Shown here piece after piece: positions 44,674 through 55,540 of a stretch of 64,000 nt of DNA; position 1 is the stretch's first letter, and the number at the start of each line of letters is the position of its first letter. Under the pieces are notes generated by a model. It did not search any database and was not told where the DNA came from. It saw nothing but the letters and a program-made list of their open reading frames with translations. This stretch comes from Rhodoferax mekongensis (GTDB taxonomy: Bacteria > Pseudomonadota > Gammaproteobacteria > Burkholderiales > Burkholderiaceae_C): the NCBI RefSeq assembly GCF_032191775.1, contig NZ_CP132507.1, forward strand, positions 2,071,001-2,135,000, in the 5' to 3' direction. A program made the translations under genes and the position numbers.

Positions 44674-45863
44674 ACCGGCTTCTTGAGCGGCGTACGCTGC
44701 TCCAGGTGTTCCAAGTAGTTTTGGATGCCTTCGCCTTCACGCTCCAGAAAGCGCTGCACCGCATCCGCAAACGCCGGGTGCTGCAGCCAGTGGGCACTGC
44801 TGGTTTTGACGGGGAGCAGGGCGCGGGCCATCTTGTGTTCGCCCTGGGCGCCGCCCTCAAAGCGCCGGTAGCCATTCGCAATACACCATTGCAATGGCTG
44901 GTAGTAGCAAGCCTCGAAGTGCAGGCAGTCCACATGCTCCACAGCGCCCCAGTAGCGGCCGTACGCAACCCGGTCTTCTGTATCAAATAGGCCTGTAGCG
45001 CCCGTGGAACGAGCGCCAACAGCTATCAAACTGCTAGCAATGGACTTGCCTCCGCGCTCCGCCACAAACAGCAGCCAATGCTCGGGCATGGTGGCGGCCA
45101 TGCGCCGGAAGAAGTCGGGCGTCAGGTAGGGCGGGTTGCCGTGCTCGCGATAGGTCCGGGCATAGCAGCGGTAGAAGAAATCCCAATCTGCAGCGCTGAT
45201 GTCTGCGCCTTGGCTGTGGCGGAACGTGACCCCAGCCCCAGCCACCTTGCGACGCTCCTGCTTGATTTTCTTGCGCTTCTCCTGATTCATGGACTGCAGG
45301 AACTGGTCAAAGTCTGCATAGCCCGGCGTAGTGTTGTGCCAGTGGAACTGCACCGTATGCCTTGCCATCCATGCGGCATCCTTAGCACTCTGCATGTCGG
45401 CATCGGCGGCAAACAGCATGTGGGCCGATGACACGTTCACCGACTCGCACCACGCCTGCACCGCCTGCAGCAGCGCTGCGCGGGCCTGTGCATCCACCGC
45501 CAGCAAGCGGGTGCCGGGCACGGGGGTGAAAGGCACGGCAATCACGCCCTTGGGGTAGTACTCCAGGCCGTGTTGCTGGTAGGCGCTGGCCCAGGCCCAG
45601 TCGAACACGTATTCGCCATACGAATGGTCTTTCAGGTAAACCACGCAGGCGGCGCACAAGGCCTCGTCCCGGTGCAGGGTGATGAAGTGGGCGCTCCAGC
45701 CGGTCGCGGCCGTGGCGCTGCCGCTCTCAGCCATGGCGGCCAAGTAAGCGTGGCGCATGAAGGGGGTAGGGTGGCTTTGCGTGGCCAGCAGCGCATCCCA
45801 AGCTCGGGAATCCACCTCAGAGGGTGTCGCTGACACCCGGATGACATAATCAGTGCTACCCAT
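44670..45863 (-). CDS. COG3146 family protein (GNAT-fold, peptidogalycan-type, function unknown)
   Basis: This 397-residue protein contains the COG3146 landmarks [94 protein letters not shown] and [18 protein letters not shown]. It belongs to the FemX-like GNAT superfamily; no substrate is established. A 43-bp repeat in antisense orientation encodes residues 276-290 ([16 protein letters not shown]), just before the conserved YGRYWG, where relatives that I recall have a shorter loop. Convergent with the MCP gene; divergent from nadE. Confidence 0.85.
   Translation of the reverse strand: MGSTDYVIRVSATPSEVDSRAWDALLATQSHPTPFMRHAYLAAMAESGSATAATGWSAHFITLHRDEALCAACVVYLKDHSYGEYVFDWAWASAYQQHGLEYYPKGVIAVPFTPVPGTRLLAVDAQARAALLQAVQAWCESVNVSSAHMLFAADADMQSAKDAAWMARHTVQFHWHNTTPGYADFDQFLQSMNQEKRKKIKQERRKVAGAGVTFRHSQGADISAADWDFFYRCYARTYREHGNPPYLTPDFFRRMAATMPEHWLLFVAERGGKSIASSLIAVGARSTGATGLFDTEDRVAYGRYWGAVEHVDCLHFEACYYQPLQWCIANGYRRFEGGAQGEHKMARALLPVKTSSAHWLQHPAFADAVQRFLEREGEGIQNYLEHLEQRTPLKKPV
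44996..45038 (+). repeat. 43-bp dispersed element, copy E, inside the COG3146 gene (antisense)
   Basis: TAGCGC-N10-AGCGC-N3-CAGCTATCAAA-N4-TAGC on the plus strand, while the gene is on the minus strand. The gene reads it from the other end with the first base as codon position 1, and that frame is open. Confidence 0.8.
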
Positions 45864-45936
45864 TTAGCGCCCCCGGCGCGACAGCCAAACGGCGCCTGCA
45901 AACGCCCTCAGGCTGTGAACTTCGATCTGCTGGTTC

Positions 45937-47972
<2,036 letters not shown>

Positions 47973-47981
47973 GCTAAACGC

Positions 47982-48392
47982 CTAAACAGCAAAGCGCTGC
48001 CAGAGCGCCGCACACCAGATGGCGGCGCAGAGCAGCAGGCTCAGCAGCACGGCTGCACTGCCGATGTCTTTGGCCCGTTTGGACAGCTGGTGCCATTCGG
48101 GGCCTACCCGGTCGACGACGGACTCGACCGCGGTGTTCAGTAACTCCACCACCATCACTGCAATGACGCTTGCCGCGAGGACGGCGCTCTCTACCCAGCT
48201 TTGGCCCACAAAAAGGGATGCAGGTAGCAGCACCAACGCCAGAACACATTCCTGCCGGAATGCGGGCTCGTTCCACCCGGCTTGCAAGCCAGCCCATGAG
48301 TAGCGGGTCGCATGCAGAATGCGGCTCAAGCCCCGACGTTGCTTTTGCGGGTTGACTGCGGGATCAATGTGATTTTCGGGCGTGGATTCCAT
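47982..48392 (-). CDS. dgkA: Diacylglycerol kinase
   Basis: The 136-residue inner-membrane enzyme recycles diacylglycerol to phosphatidate. It shows RILHATRYSWAGLQAGWNEPAFRQECVLALVLLPASLF in pieces, then the core signature VVELLNTAVESVVDRVGPEWHQLSKRAKDIGSAAVLL with the catalytic Glu and Asp residues, and a last helix ALLLCAAIWCAALWQRF in similar form. Three helices plus an amphipathic N-terminus are typical. It converges on glnB with nine bases between, and precedes nothing on its strand within the next gene. Confidence 0.94.
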   Translation of the reverse strand: MESTPENHIDPAVNPQKQRRGLSRILHATRYSWAGLQAGWNEPAFRQECVLALVLLPASLFVGQSWVESAVLAASVIAVMVVELLNTAVESVVDRVGPEWHQLSKRAKDIGSAAVLLSLLLCAAIWCAALWQRFAV

Positions 48393-48411
48393 GAGGCCTT
48401 TGGGTCGCCGA

Positions 48412-48912
48412 TCAGCGGCTGAGGGGGGCTGAAGTGATGAGACGGGTGCCAGCCCACGCGTCGTGCCAGAACTGCTGTTGAGGGTGAAAGCGGCTCAAGA
48501 TGGCCCAGACAGCAAACCAGCCCAAGCAGATGACGACAATCTCACCACCCGACAGGTGAAAGGGCGAAACCGCCAGCAAGGGCGGGAGGAACCATACCCA
48601 GCTCAACACGTAGCGTCCCAATGCGCGCAGTTGCGTAATCTTTTTGCCGTCACGACCGACTACGCGGATATTCCATGTTTTCATGGCCAGCGTCTGCCCG
48701 TGGGCCCAAAACCAGACGAAGTAGACACCTAGCACCACAAAGAGGAAGAGACTCAAAAGCGGACGCCGGGGGTCTATGCCGCTGCGCACTTGCCCCAAGG
48801 TGCTAAATAGCCAAGTGGCAAAGAATGCAACAGCAAACAGCAAAATGCCTTCGTAAACCCAGCACGCCATCCGGCGCCAAAGACCGGGGGTGTCCAACGC
48901 GATTGTCATCAA
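48412..48912 (-). CDS. RDD family membrane protein
   Basis: The 166-residue protein starts with PGLWRRMACWVYEGILLFAVAFFATWLF, where the RDD family has R..A...D, here with Glu in place of the last Asp. Hydrophobic helices and QTLAMKTWNIRVVGRDGKKI, a conserved RDD segment, follow. RDD proteins are poorly defined membrane proteins, some linked to transport. It is the last gene of a minus-strand run beginning with the ECF sigma factor, which is a recurring betaproteobacterial arrangement. Confidence 0.85.
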   Translation of the reverse strand: MMTIALDTPGLWRRMACWVYEGILLFAVAFFATWLFSTLGQVRSGIDPRRPLLSLFLFVVLGVYFVWFWAHGQTLAMKTWNIRVVGRDGKKITQLRALGRYVLSWVWFLPPLLAVSPFHLSGGEIVVICLGWFAVWAILSRFHPQQQFWHDAWAGTRLITSAPLSR

Positions 48913-48994
48913 AGTACCGACCTTCGTAGAAATGAAGGCCAGATTGTAGGCACCTCAGTACCACCCGCACCCAGGTGCCAAGCAAGCCAGTTGC

Positions 48995-49636
48995 TTAGTT
49001 GCTGCTATTGGATTTTGCCGCCGGGGCCAGAGGCAAGAGGGTGTTTTGATCCAAAGGCTGCTGAGCGACCAGTTTTTCCCTCTTCGACTCGGGAGAATTG
49101 CGGGTCAGCGGAACAGGTGTAATTTTTTGAGGGGAAGGCGCTTTGGTGGCAATCGCTGCCCCCGCCGGTTTGGCAGCCGCTTTTTTGGCCAAAGCCTCCT
49201 TCTCTTCTGCGCTCAAGGCTTGATAGGCTTCCCAATTGGCCGCGAGCTCCGCAGGTGGGGTTTTTTTGGTCTCGGCGAAGTTCAATCGCGCTTGCTGCCG
49301 CTCCTTGGGCTTGAGAGCCGCCCACTCTCCCATGCGGCTGTGCAGCCGTTCCTTGTCCTCGGCAGACATGTTGGCGAAGTTTTGGGACAAAGCAATCCAC
49401 TTGCGCTGATGTCCGGCTGCCAAGGTTTCCCAAGAGGTTTGCAAAGGCGCAAGGGCCGTCTTTTGGGCTGCGTTCAAGCTACTCCAAGTGACGGCTGGGG
49501 TTGTCGCCGGGGCTTGGGGCGGCAGCGCGGGGCTGCTCTGAGCGATGGAAACGTCATATGCGCCAAGCAGCGCTACCGCGCAAACAGCAGCAATCACCTC
49601 ATGACTGGCGCAAACGTGAAAGGGGGGGCGTTGCAT
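48995..49636 (-). CDS. DUF3106 family exported protein
   Basis: The protein is about 213 residues with an N-terminal hydrophobic segment VIAAVCAVALLGAYDVSIAQ that looks like a signal peptide. The mature part contains repeated helical units: WSSLNAAQKTALAPLQTSWETL, HQRKWIALSQNFANMSAEDKERLHSRMGEWAALKPKERQQARLNF in segments, and WEAYQALSAEEKEALAKKA. These are the DUF3106 pattern, reminiscent of heavy-metal or envelope-stress periplasmic proteins such as CpxP/ZraP, though that likeness is only structural. The start ATG 49636 is chosen because the longer frame to 49870 has no signal and an Arg/Cys-rich nonsense-like N-terminus. Confidence 0.8.
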   Translation of the reverse strand: MQRPPFHVCASHEVIAAVCAVALLGAYDVSIAQSSPALPPQAPATTPAVTWSSLNAAQKTALAPLQTSWETLAAGHQRKWIALSQNFANMSAEDKERLHSRMGEWAALKPKERQQARLNFAETKKTPPAELAANWEAYQALSAEEKEALAKKAAAKPAGAAIATKAPSPQKITPVPLTRNSPESKREKLVAQQPLDQNTLLPLAPAAKSNSSN

Positions 49637-49671
49637 GGCGTCGATTGATGCGGATGTAGGGTTACAGCCGC

Positions 49672-50109
49672 TTACTTCTCTTGGTTGCTGCGTAAAAATT
49701 GCGCAAAACCTGGGTCTGTGTAAGCTGCAGGCGGCAGGGCGTTGGTTAGCAGCTCGGTATCCACATCGGCAATTTCCTGGGCGGTCCAGTCGTCTTGCGC
49801 CAAACCGATGACGATCATTCCCGTCACCAGCAACAGCAATGGCAGCCATGAGCCAAGTTGGGTCATCCAATGGCGGAAACCGGAGCCCATTTGCAGGGTA
49901 GCCTCGCCGCTTTGCCCTGTGACAACGTTGGCCGATGTGGTTTCAGCCACCCACTTGCGTTTGGCAAGCGCCTGCATACGCGCGACCTTCAGTCTCTCGG
50001 AAATGTCATGGGGCAGGGAGTCTGCACTTTCGTTCAGGCGTAAGGTAACGGCGCGCCCCACAGCGTCTTGGATTTCCGCACTTGAACGGTGCATTTTTGT
50101 GGTTTTCAT
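49672..50109 (-). CDS. DUF3619 family protein, candidate anti-sigma factor
   Basis: The 145-residue protein has a soluble N-terminal part with SAEIQDAVGRAVTLRLNESADSLPHDISERLKVARMQAL in pieces, one transmembrane helix LGSWLPLLLLVTGMIVIGL at about 80-100, and a short periplasmic tail with ADVDTELLTNALPPAAYTDPGFAQFL. The start ATG 50109 overlaps the stop of the ECF sigma gene by four bases. That coupling, with one helix and a cytoplasmic domain, is what an anti-sigma factor would look like; this is inference, as the domain has no assigned function. Confidence 0.78.
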   Translation of the reverse strand: MKTTKMHRSSAEIQDAVGRAVTLRLNESADSLPHDISERLKVARMQALAKRKWVAETTSANVVTGQSGEATLQMGSGFRHWMTQLGSWLPLLLLVTGMIVIGLAQDDWTAQEIADVDTELLTNALPPAAYTDPGFAQFLRSNQEK

Positions 50110-50672
50110 AGCCGGATCCCCTTTCCTTTCAACGCATTTCCCAAGGCCTGTACTGCTCTGGAGCAGTGTGTTTTGACGCTGCCTTGTGAGCAGCCCATTG
50201 CGGCAGCCGTTTCCGCAACATCCATATCCTCCCAATAACGCATAAGGAAGGCTTCCCGTTGACGTGGCGGCAACCGCAATATCTCTTCTTCTATCGAAAG
50301 CAAGGTTTGTGCACGCTCGGTTTGCGTTTCCGCACTTTCTGATTGTTCTCCGCCTTGGTCGGTTACCAAGGACTCCAATAGATTGAAGTCATCGTCCTCA
50401 GTTCCCGACTCGAAATCACTCAATGTTGAAAACAGAGCGCTGTAAGTCTTCTGCCGGCGAAACCAGTCCAGGGTGCTGTTGGACAAGATCCGCTGAAACA
50501 GCATGGGGAGCTCTTCGACCGGCTTGTGGCCGTAATGTTCGGCCAGCTTCATCATGCTGTCCTGAACGATATCCAAAGCGGATTCATCGTTGCGGACATG
50601 GTATGCCGCCCGTTTGAAGGCCCGTCTTTCGACACTTTTCAGGAAATCAGAGAGTTCTTTTTCGGTTGCCAA
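50106..50672 (-). CDS. ECF-type RNA polymerase sigma factor
   Basis: The 188-residue sigma factor has region 2 at about 10-75 (RRAFKRAAYHVRNDESALDIVQDSMMKLAEHYG, TLDWFRRQK) and region 4 at about 125-180 (EEEILRLPPRQREAFLMRYWEDMDVAETAAAMGCSQGSVKTHCSRAVQAL, quoted in family order). A long acidic linker SDFESGTEDDDFNLLE lies between them. It is the first gene of the sigma-DUF3619-DUF3106-RDD run and is divergent from ilvB. The signal it responds to is unknown. Confidence 0.92.
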   Translation of the reverse strand: MATEKELSDFLKSVERRAFKRAAYHVRNDESALDIVQDSMMKLAEHYGHKPVEELPMLFQRILSNSTLDWFRRQKTYSALFSTLSDFESGTEDDDFNLLESLVTDQGGEQSESAETQTERAQTLLSIEEEILRLPPRQREAFLMRYWEDMDVAETAAAMGCSQGSVKTHCSRAVQALGNALKGKGIRL

Positions 50673-50964
50673 GTGACGGGACCATTGAAGGCATAAACTA
50701 AAGTCTGACAGTCTGTCTCAACGCAATATTTCTGGCGGAGAGGCCCGTGATTATTGCATTCCGGCAAGGACTGCAAACCGACGTCCGAAAGTGCGTGTCT
50801 AAACAAATGCCATAATACCGGTGCTATTAAAAGGCAAACGGGTCCTGGTCCGGCGCAACATTCAATGCGTCCATGGCTTTGACCTTAAGTCCCGACGCGA
50901 CTCCACAAGTGTTTGCGAAGGGGCACCCAAGGTTTTTCGTCAGAGAAATTCACAAAGGTTCATC
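50673..50964 (+). promoter_or_regulatory. ilvB / sigma-factor intergenic region with ilvB leader
   Basis: The 292 bases between the divergent starts hold no convincing gene. A frame in phase with ilvB is open from 50821, but it is Arg/Ser/Cys-rich and lacks a ribosome-binding site. CATAAT at about 50810 is a possible -10 for ilvB, which would leave a leader of about 150 bases. No Ile/Val/Leu-rich leader peptide was found. Confidence 0.4.
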
Positions 50965-52743
50965 ATGGAAATTTCTAAAGCCGAAATCGCTTCGGCCGCA
51001 TCCGCATCCAAATCCGCCGCTGTTCCCGAATTGAGGGGCGCGGAAGTCCTTGTCAAAGCGCTACAAGCCGAAAACGTCAAATATATCTGGGGTTACCCCG
51101 GTGGTGCAGTTCTGCACATTTACGACGCTTTCTACAAGCAAGACACGATCCAACACGTTCTGGTACGCCACGAGCAAGCAGCCGTGCATGCTGCCGACGG
51201 CTATGCCCGTGCCACCGGTGATGTCGGCGTGGCGTTGGTGACATCCGGGCCGGGTCTGACCAATGCCGTGACCGGCATTGCTACTGCTTACATGGATAGC
51301 ATTCCCATGGTGATTATTTCCGGTCAGGTGCCTACGCACGCGATCGGACTGGATGCTTTCCAAGAGTGCGACACAGTCGGCATCACACGCCCCATCGTGA
51401 AGCACAACTTTCTGGTGAAGGACGCCAAGGACATGGCGGAAGTCATGAAGAAGGCGTTCCATATCGCTCGCAGTGGTCGTCCCGGCCCTGTGGTCGTCGA
51501 TATTCCCAAGGACGTGTCTTTTAAGAAGGTGCCCTATCACGGCTACCCGGAGAGCGTGGAAATGCGTTCTTACAATCCGGTGCGCAAGGGGCATGGTGGG
51601 CAAATTCGCAAGGCCTTGCAACTGTTGTTGACCGCCAAACGTCCTTATATCTACACCGGTGGCGGCGTGTTGCTGAGCAACGCTTCCAACGAACTCCGCA
51701 CTCTGGTGGACATGTTGGGCTACCCCTGCACCAACACCTTGATGGGTCTGGGTGCGTACCCTGCGAGTGACCGCAAGTTCCTCGGCATGCTGGGCATGCA
51801 CGGTACCGTCGAAGCCAACAACGCCATGCAGAACTGCGATGTGCTGCTGGCGGTGGGTGCGCGTTTCGATGACCGCGTGATTGGCAACCCCAAGCACTTC
51901 GCCCAGAATGAGCGCAAGATCATTCATATTGACATTGACCCATCCAGCATCTCCAAGCGGGTGAAGGTCGATATTCCTATCGTGGGCGATGTGAAGGACG
52001 TGCTCAACGAAATGATCGCGATGATCCGCGAGGGTTCGACCAAGCCTGACGCGAATGCACTGGGTGCTTGGTGGGACACGATTGAAGGCTGGCGCAAGCG
52101 CGATTGCATGAAGTACAGCCCCGGCAACGGCGATGTGATCAAGCCGCAGTATGTCGTGGAAACTCTTTGGAACATGACCAAAGACGCCGATACCTACATC
52201 ACGTCCGATGTGGGGCAACACCAGATGTGGGCTGCGCAGTACTACAAGTTTGACGAGCCCCGTCGCTGGATCAACTCCGGTGGTCTGGGAACCATGGGCG
52301 TGGGCATTCCCTATGCCATGGGCATCAAGCTGGCCAAGCCGCAAAGCGAGGTGTTCTGCATTACCGGCGAAGGCTCGGTACAAATGAACATCCAGGAGCT
52401 TTCCACCTGCCTGCAATACAACACGCCTATCAAGATCTGCTCCTTGAATAACCGTTATCTCGGGATGGTGCGTCAGTGGCAGGAAGTGGAATATGAAGGT
52501 CGCTACAGCCACAGCTATATGGATGCATTGCCGAATTTTGTGAAGTTGGCGGAAGCCTATGGTCACGTCGGTATGTTGATTGAGCGCCCCCACGATGTGG
52601 AACCCGCATTGCGCGAGGCCCGCAAACTCAAGGACCGCACCGTGTTCATGGACTTCCGCACAGATCCCACTGAAAACGTGTTCCCCATGGTCCAAGCCGG
52701 CAAGGGCATCACAGAGATGCTGCTCGGGTCGGAGGATCTCTAA
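50965..52743 (+). CDS. ilvB: Acetolactate synthase large subunit (biosynthetic type)
   Basis: The 592-residue thiamine-diphosphate enzyme makes acetolactate or acetohydroxybutyrate in branched-chain amino-acid synthesis. The N-terminal catalytic Glu is in VLVRHEQAAVHAADGYARATG, the FAD domain has PSSISKRVKVDIPIVGD, and the thiamine motif is GEGSVQMNIQELSTCLQYN...CSLNN. I chose ATG 50965 with AAAGG upstream. It precedes the regulatory subunit gene ilvH by 136 bases, a gap that contains a copy of the 43-bp repeat. Confidence 0.96.
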   Translation: MEISKAEIASAASASKSAAVPELRGAEVLVKALQAENVKYIWGYPGGAVLHIYDAFYKQDTIQHVLVRHEQAAVHAADGYARATGDVGVALVTSGPGLTNAVTGIATAYMDSIPMVIISGQVPTHAIGLDAFQECDTVGITRPIVKHNFLVKDAKDMAEVMKKAFHIARSGRPGPVVVDIPKDVSFKKVPYHGYPESVEMRSYNPVRKGHGGQIRKALQLLLTAKRPYIYTGGGVLLSNASNELRTLVDMLGYPCTNTLMGLGAYPASDRKFLGMLGMHGTVEANNAMQNCDVLLAVGARFDDRVIGNPKHFAQNERKIIHIDIDPSSISKRVKVDIPIVGDVKDVLNEMIAMIREGSTKPDANALGAWWDTIEGWRKRDCMKYSPGNGDVIKPQYVVETLWNMTKDADTYITSDVGQHQMWAAQYYKFDEPRRWINSGGLGTMGVGIPYAMGIKLAKPQSEVFCITGEGSVQMNIQELSTCLQYNTPIKICSLNNRYLGMVRQWQEVEYEGRYSHSYMDALPNFVKLAEAYGHVGMLIERPHDVEPALREARKLKDRTVFMDFRTDPTENVFPMVQAGKGITEMLLGSEDL

Positions 52744-52767
52744 GCAGATTTACGTCAATTAGTGCTC

Positions 52768-52810
52768 TGGCGCGCATCCCGTGTGCGCGAGTTGCTATCA
52801 TTTTTGAAGA
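52768..52810 (+). repeat. 43-bp dispersed element, copy G, in the ilvB-ilvH gap
   Basis: TGGCGC-N10-TGCGC-N3-TTGCTATCATT... with the same spacing; the final TAGC is lost (AAGA). It starts 25 bases after the ilvB stop and would be transcribed with the operon. Confidence 0.65.
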
Positions 52811-52879
52811 ATCTATTGTCTGCCAAGCTGTGCGGTTACCGCCGCACGGGGAGGGCAGCGAAAAGAGGAATCGGTACCT

Positions 52880-53371
52880 ATGAAACACATCATTGCAGTT
52901 TTGCTGGAAAACGAACCCGGCGCCTTGTCCCGTGTTGTGGGCTTGTTTTCGGCCCGCGGATACAACATTGAATCGTTGACCGTGGCGCCCACAGAGGACC
53001 CGAGCTTGTCGCGCATGACCATTCAGACCACCGGTTCGGATGACGTGATAGAACAAATCACCAAACACCTGAACCGCCTGATTGAGGTGGTGAAGGTGGT
53101 GGATCTCACAGAAGGTGCCTACATCGAGCGTGAGCTCATGATGGTAAAGGTCCGTGCGGTGGGCAAGGAGCGCGAAGAGATGAAGCGCATGGCCGACATC
53201 TTCCGTGGCCGCATCATCGATGTGACTGAAAAGAGTTACACCATCGAACTTACAGGCGATCAATCCAAGAACGATGCGTTCCTGGAAGCCATCGAGCGCA
53301 CCGCCATTCTGGAGACGGTGCGAACCGGCTCCAGTGGCATCGGTCGCGGCGAGCGTATTCTGCGGGTTTGA
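52880..53371 (+). CDS. ilvH: Acetolactate synthase small (regulatory) subunit
   Basis: The 163-residue subunit carries the valine-binding ACT domain: MKHIIAVLLENEPGALSRVVGLFSARGYNIESLTVAPTEDPSLSRMT, given here in part, with the second half FRGRIIDVTEKSYTIELTGD and KNDAFLEAIERTAILETVRTGSSGIGRGE. It stimulates IlvB and gives feedback inhibition. The start is preceded by AGAGGAA. ilvC follows after 135 bases. Confidence 0.96.
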   Translation: MKHIIAVLLENEPGALSRVVGLFSARGYNIESLTVAPTEDPSLSRMTIQTTGSDDVIEQITKHLNRLIEVVKVVDLTEGAYIERELMMVKVRAVGKEREEMKRMADIFRGRIIDVTEKSYTIELTGDQSKNDAFLEAIERTAILETVRTGSSGIGRGERILRV

Positions 53372-53381
53372 TAAAGGTTTT

Positions 53382-53414
53382 CCTGTGTGTGCTTCGGCTG
53401 GCTCAACACACAGG
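53382..53414 (+). other. 9-bp hairpin in the ilvH-ilvC gap
   Basis: CCTGTGTGT pairs with ACACACAGG around a 15-base loop just after ilvH. No T-tract follows. It may adjust the relative amounts of ilvBH and the usually abundant ilvC transcript. The rest of the gap holds the ilvC ribosome-binding site CGGAGAG near 53496. Confidence 0.5.
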
Positions 53415-53455
53415 GATTGTTTGGCGACAGTGTTTACCGTTCGCCCCGAGCTTAG

Positions 53456-54523
<1,068 letters not shown>

Positions 54524-54540
54524 GCCATTGCAGGTACATC

Positions 54541-54564
54541 AAAAGGCCACTTCGGTGGCCTTTT
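54541..54564 (+). terminator. Intrinsic terminator of ilvC
   Basis: AAAAGGCCAC and GTGGCCTTTT form a perfect 10-bp stem with a TTCG tetraloop, 17 bases after the ilvC stop. Confidence 0.92.
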
Positions 54565-54685
54565 GTATTGGTGGGTGTTCTTCGGCAGGGCTACATTGCA
54601 CTGCTTTACACTGCACCCCAATCGTGCCGGCACGGAGTGTTCCAGTGTGGATCACTTGGTCGTGTGTGGCTGGCAAGGAGAATTT

Positions 54686-55519
54686 ATGCATGATGGTTCT
54701 GAATCAAAAGTCGCAAGCGCTGACGCCGTGGTCATTGTGAAGCGACGCAAGGGCATTTATGTTCTGCCCAACTTGTTCACGCTGGCCGCACTGTTTGGCG
54801 GGTTTTACGGCATCGTGATGGCGATGAATGGCCGATACGATCTGGCCTGTGTGGGCATCTTTTTGGCCATGGTCCTGGATAGTCTCGATGGCCGCGTAGC
54901 GCGCATGACCAATACCCAAAGTGCCTTTGGTGAGCAGATGGATTCTCTTTCCGACATGGTGTCATTTGGTGCGGCTCCTGCGTTGATTTCTTATATTTGG
55001 GCTCTCAAGGAGCTGGGACGTTGGGGTTGGATCGCTGCCTTTGTCTACTGCGCCTGCGCTGCGCTTCGACTTGCCCGATTCAATGTGAATACCGCCGTTG
55101 TGGACAAGCGCTATTTCCAAGGCTTGCCTTCACCGGCAGCTGCAGCGTTGGTCATCGGCTTTATCTGGCTGATGACCGAGTTGGGCTTCAAGGGAACCGA
55201 GTCAGTCTGGGGCATTTCCATCGCTTGGGTCACCTTCTCTTTCGCTTTGTATGCCGGCTTGACCATGGTAACCAACGTGCCTTTCTACAGTTTCAAAGAT
55301 GTCAGCATGAAGAAGAGCGTGCCGTTCGCCGTGATCGTTCTGATTGCTTTGGGTATCGCGGTGATCAACATTGATCCGCCTACCGTCATTTTTGGGGTTT
55401 TTGTGGTCTATGGTCTGAGCGGCTATGTGATCTATGCCGTCAGAAAAGCTCGCGGCGTGCAGACGAGCGTGATCAGTACTTCAACCGACGAGCCGGACGA
55501 ACGCGGCTTGCACATGTAA
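54686..55519 (+). CDS. pssA: CDP-diacylglycerol-serine O-phosphatidyltransferase
   Basis: The 277-residue membrane enzyme makes phosphatidylserine, the precursor of phosphatidylethanolamine. The CDP-alcohol phosphotransferase motif is DSLDGRVARMTNTQSAFGEQMDSLSDMVSFG, cited in part, with all three Asp present. About seven helices follow. ATG 54686 has AAGGAG five bases upstream; a longer frame to 54563 runs into the ilvC terminator and is rejected. leuA follows after 21 bases. The order ilvC-pssA-leuA is conserved in betaproteobacteria although the pathways differ. Confidence 0.95.
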   Translation: MHDGSESKVASADAVVIVKRRKGIYVLPNLFTLAALFGGFYGIVMAMNGRYDLACVGIFLAMVLDSLDGRVARMTNTQSAFGEQMDSLSDMVSFGAAPALISYIWALKELGRWGWIAAFVYCACAALRLARFNVNTAVVDKRYFQGLPSPAAAALVIGFIWLMTELGFKGTESVWGISIAWVTFSFALYAGLTMVTNVPFYSFKDVSMKKSVPFAVIVLIALGIAVINIDPPTVIFGVFVVYGLSGYVIYAVRKARGVQTSVISTSTDEPDERGLHM

Positions 55520-55540
55520 AACTGTATTGGAGAAGAAGCG

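Noticed and set aside
50821-50964. In-frame N-terminal extension of ilvB as a leader or transit sequence
   Set aside because: It is Arg/Cys-rich without ribosome-binding site; the chosen ATG gives a normal N-terminus.
51061-52695. A 544-codon open frame opposite ilvB, and similar long frames opposite ilvH-ilvC (52709-54463) and opposite the 7TMR-DISM cyclase (22319-23692)
   Set aside because: They lie antisense to clear, conserved genes, are His/Gln/Val- or Arg-rich, show no domains and follow from codon bias in GC-rich DNA.
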